Below are positions 7,163 through 7,949 of a stretch of DNA of 7,949 nt, one piece after another (position 1 is the first letter of the stretch; every line of letters starts with the position of its first letter). The position numbers were made by a program, and so were the translations under genes. Under the pieces are notes generated by a model. The model had not been told where the DNA came from. It was given only the letters and a program-made list of their open reading frames with translations, and did no database searches. The DNA comes from Chloroflexota bacterium (GTDB lineage Bacteria; Chloroflexota; Dehalococcoidia; UBA2979): contig CANFFZ010000097.1 of assembly GCA_947446155.1 (NCBI GenBank), forward strand, positions 1 through 7,949, written 5' to 3'.

Positions 7163-7915
7163 ATGAAGTTCGAAGATGTGAAGACGATCGGCGTGATGGG
7201 CGGCGGCGTGATGGGTGGCGGGATCGCCCAGGTCATGGCCCAAGCCGGCTACAACGTGATCGTCCGTGACCTGAACGACGAACTGATCGACAAGACACGA
7301 GACGCCATCTTCGAGAGCCGCTGGGGCATCAAGCGCGCCGTCGAGATCGGCAAACTTGAGTTCGACAAGGCGCGCACCACCATGGAGCGCATCTCCTTCA
7401 CGACGAAGTCCGAAGACCTCAAAGACGTCGATATGATCATCGAAGCCGTACCGGAGAAACTCGAACTCAAGCAGGCGATCTTCGCCGAACTCGACAAGAT
7501 CGTGAAGGCAGACTGCATCTTCGTCTCCAACACCTCGGGCTTTGTCGTCGCGGAGATGGCGAAGGACGTGTCGGAAGGCCGCAAGGCGCTCTTTGCCGGC
7601 ATGCACTTTTTCAACCCCGTCCCCGCCATGAAATGCGTCGAGGTCATCTCGACCCCACAGACGCTGCCCGAGGTCACCGACGCGGTGTTCCGCGTCGGCG
7701 AGAAGGCCGGCAAGGTCGCCGTCAACGTGAAAGACGGCCCCGGCACCTACGGCTTCATCGTGAACCGCGTCTACGCGGCCGCCCGCCGCGAGGCGGACAA
7801 GATCGTCGAGGCTGGCCTCGCCTCGAAGGAAGACATCGACAAGGCGATGAAGACCGGCCGCAACTGGCCCTCCGGCTTCTACGAGCAGCGCGGTGGCATC
7901 GGCCGCCAGTGGTAG
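7163..7915 (+). CDS. 3-hydroxyacyl-CoA dehydrogenase, short form (250 residues)
   Basis: NAD-dependent oxidation of 3-hydroxyacyl-CoA to 3-ketoacyl-CoA, the third step of beta-oxidation, or the reverse in 3-hydroxybutyryl-CoA metabolism. The Rossmann domain (about 1-190) has the glycine motif GVMGGGVMGGG (10-20) and Asp36 at the end of the second strand for the NAD ribose. The catalytic set is present by comparison with the human enzyme: Ser125 in SNTSGF, His148 in HFFNPVP, Glu160 in VEVI and Asn201 in GFIVNR. The C-terminal helical domain starts normally (SKEDIDKAMKTG, 221-232), then stops after WPSGFYEQRGGIGRQW at TAG 7913. Single-domain relatives are about 280-300 residues and continue with some 50 more, ending in a GxKTGxGFY-like motif. 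That part is missing, and neither other forward frame restores it. It may be a natural short subfamily or a truncated copy. It could share a transcript with the M20 hydrolase 57 bases upstream. Confidence 0.9.
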   Translation: MKFEDVKTIGVMGGGVMGGGIAQVMAQAGYNVIVRDLNDELIDKTRDAIFESRWGIKRAVEIGKLEFDKARTTMERISFTTKSEDLKDVDMIIEAVPEKLELKQAIFAELDKIVKADCIFVSNTSGFVVAEMAKDVSEGRKALFAGMHFFNPVPAMKCVEVISTPQTLPEVTDAVFRVGEKAGKVAVNVKDGPGTYGFIVNRVYAAARREADKIVEAGLASKEDIDKAMKTGRNWPSGFYEQRGGIGRQW

Positions 7916-7949
7916 CCGTCTGACGACGCGCTCGCACCCAGGCACTCGA

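Noticed and set aside
7130..7945. A 271-codon minus-strand frame over the dehydrogenase gene
   Set aside because: Shadow of a gene with a complete NAD-binding motif and catalytic residues.
7916..7949. The last 34 bases, checked for a continued dehydrogenase reading frame
   Set aside because: One other frame stays open through the stop, but its translation is Ser/Ala/Thr-rich and unlike the family's C-terminus, so it does not rescue the gene.

Overview
The window is GC-rich bacterial chromosome with tightly packed, ordinary metabolic genes. It shows no phage, transposon, CRISPR, tRNA or rRNA signal. The high GC, the Asp/Glu-rich proteins and the mix of a class III CoA-transferase, a single-domain 3-hydroxyacyl-CoA dehydrogenase and an M20 hydrolase would fit an aerobic, acyl-CoA-degrading bacterium. 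Chloroflexota (Dehalococcoidia-like) is my weak guess; the sequence alone does not prove the phylum.

Layout. Minus strand, read right to left: a DMT/EamA-family transporter (5721 to 4816) is followed after 10 bases by a CaiB/BaiF-type CoA-transferase (4805 to 3567). The Shine-Dalgarno of the second gene overlaps the stop codon of the first. Then comes a 302-base leader (3566 to 3265) and the large subunit of glutamate synthase, gltB, from 3264 to the left edge, where it is cut after 1088 codons. Plus strand, read left to right: an M20-family metallo-hydrolase (5795 to 7105), a 57-base gap, and a short 3-hydroxyacyl-CoA dehydrogenase (7163 to 7915). The transporter and the hydrolase diverge from a 73-base region that holds two adjacent inverted repeats.

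How the genes may work together. gltB belongs to ammonium assimilation (glutamine + 2-oxoglutarate to two glutamates) and has its own long leader, so it is probably regulated separately. The CoA-transferase and the hydroxyacyl-CoA dehydrogenase both act on acyl-CoA thioesters; the hydrolase could release an amino acid or carboxylate and the transporter could export or import a small metabolite. A shared catabolic role is inferred only from proximity.

No clearly new system was found. The points most worth a second look are the short C-terminus of the dehydrogenase, a small leader ORF that ends on the gltB start codon, and the two hairpins between the divergent genes.
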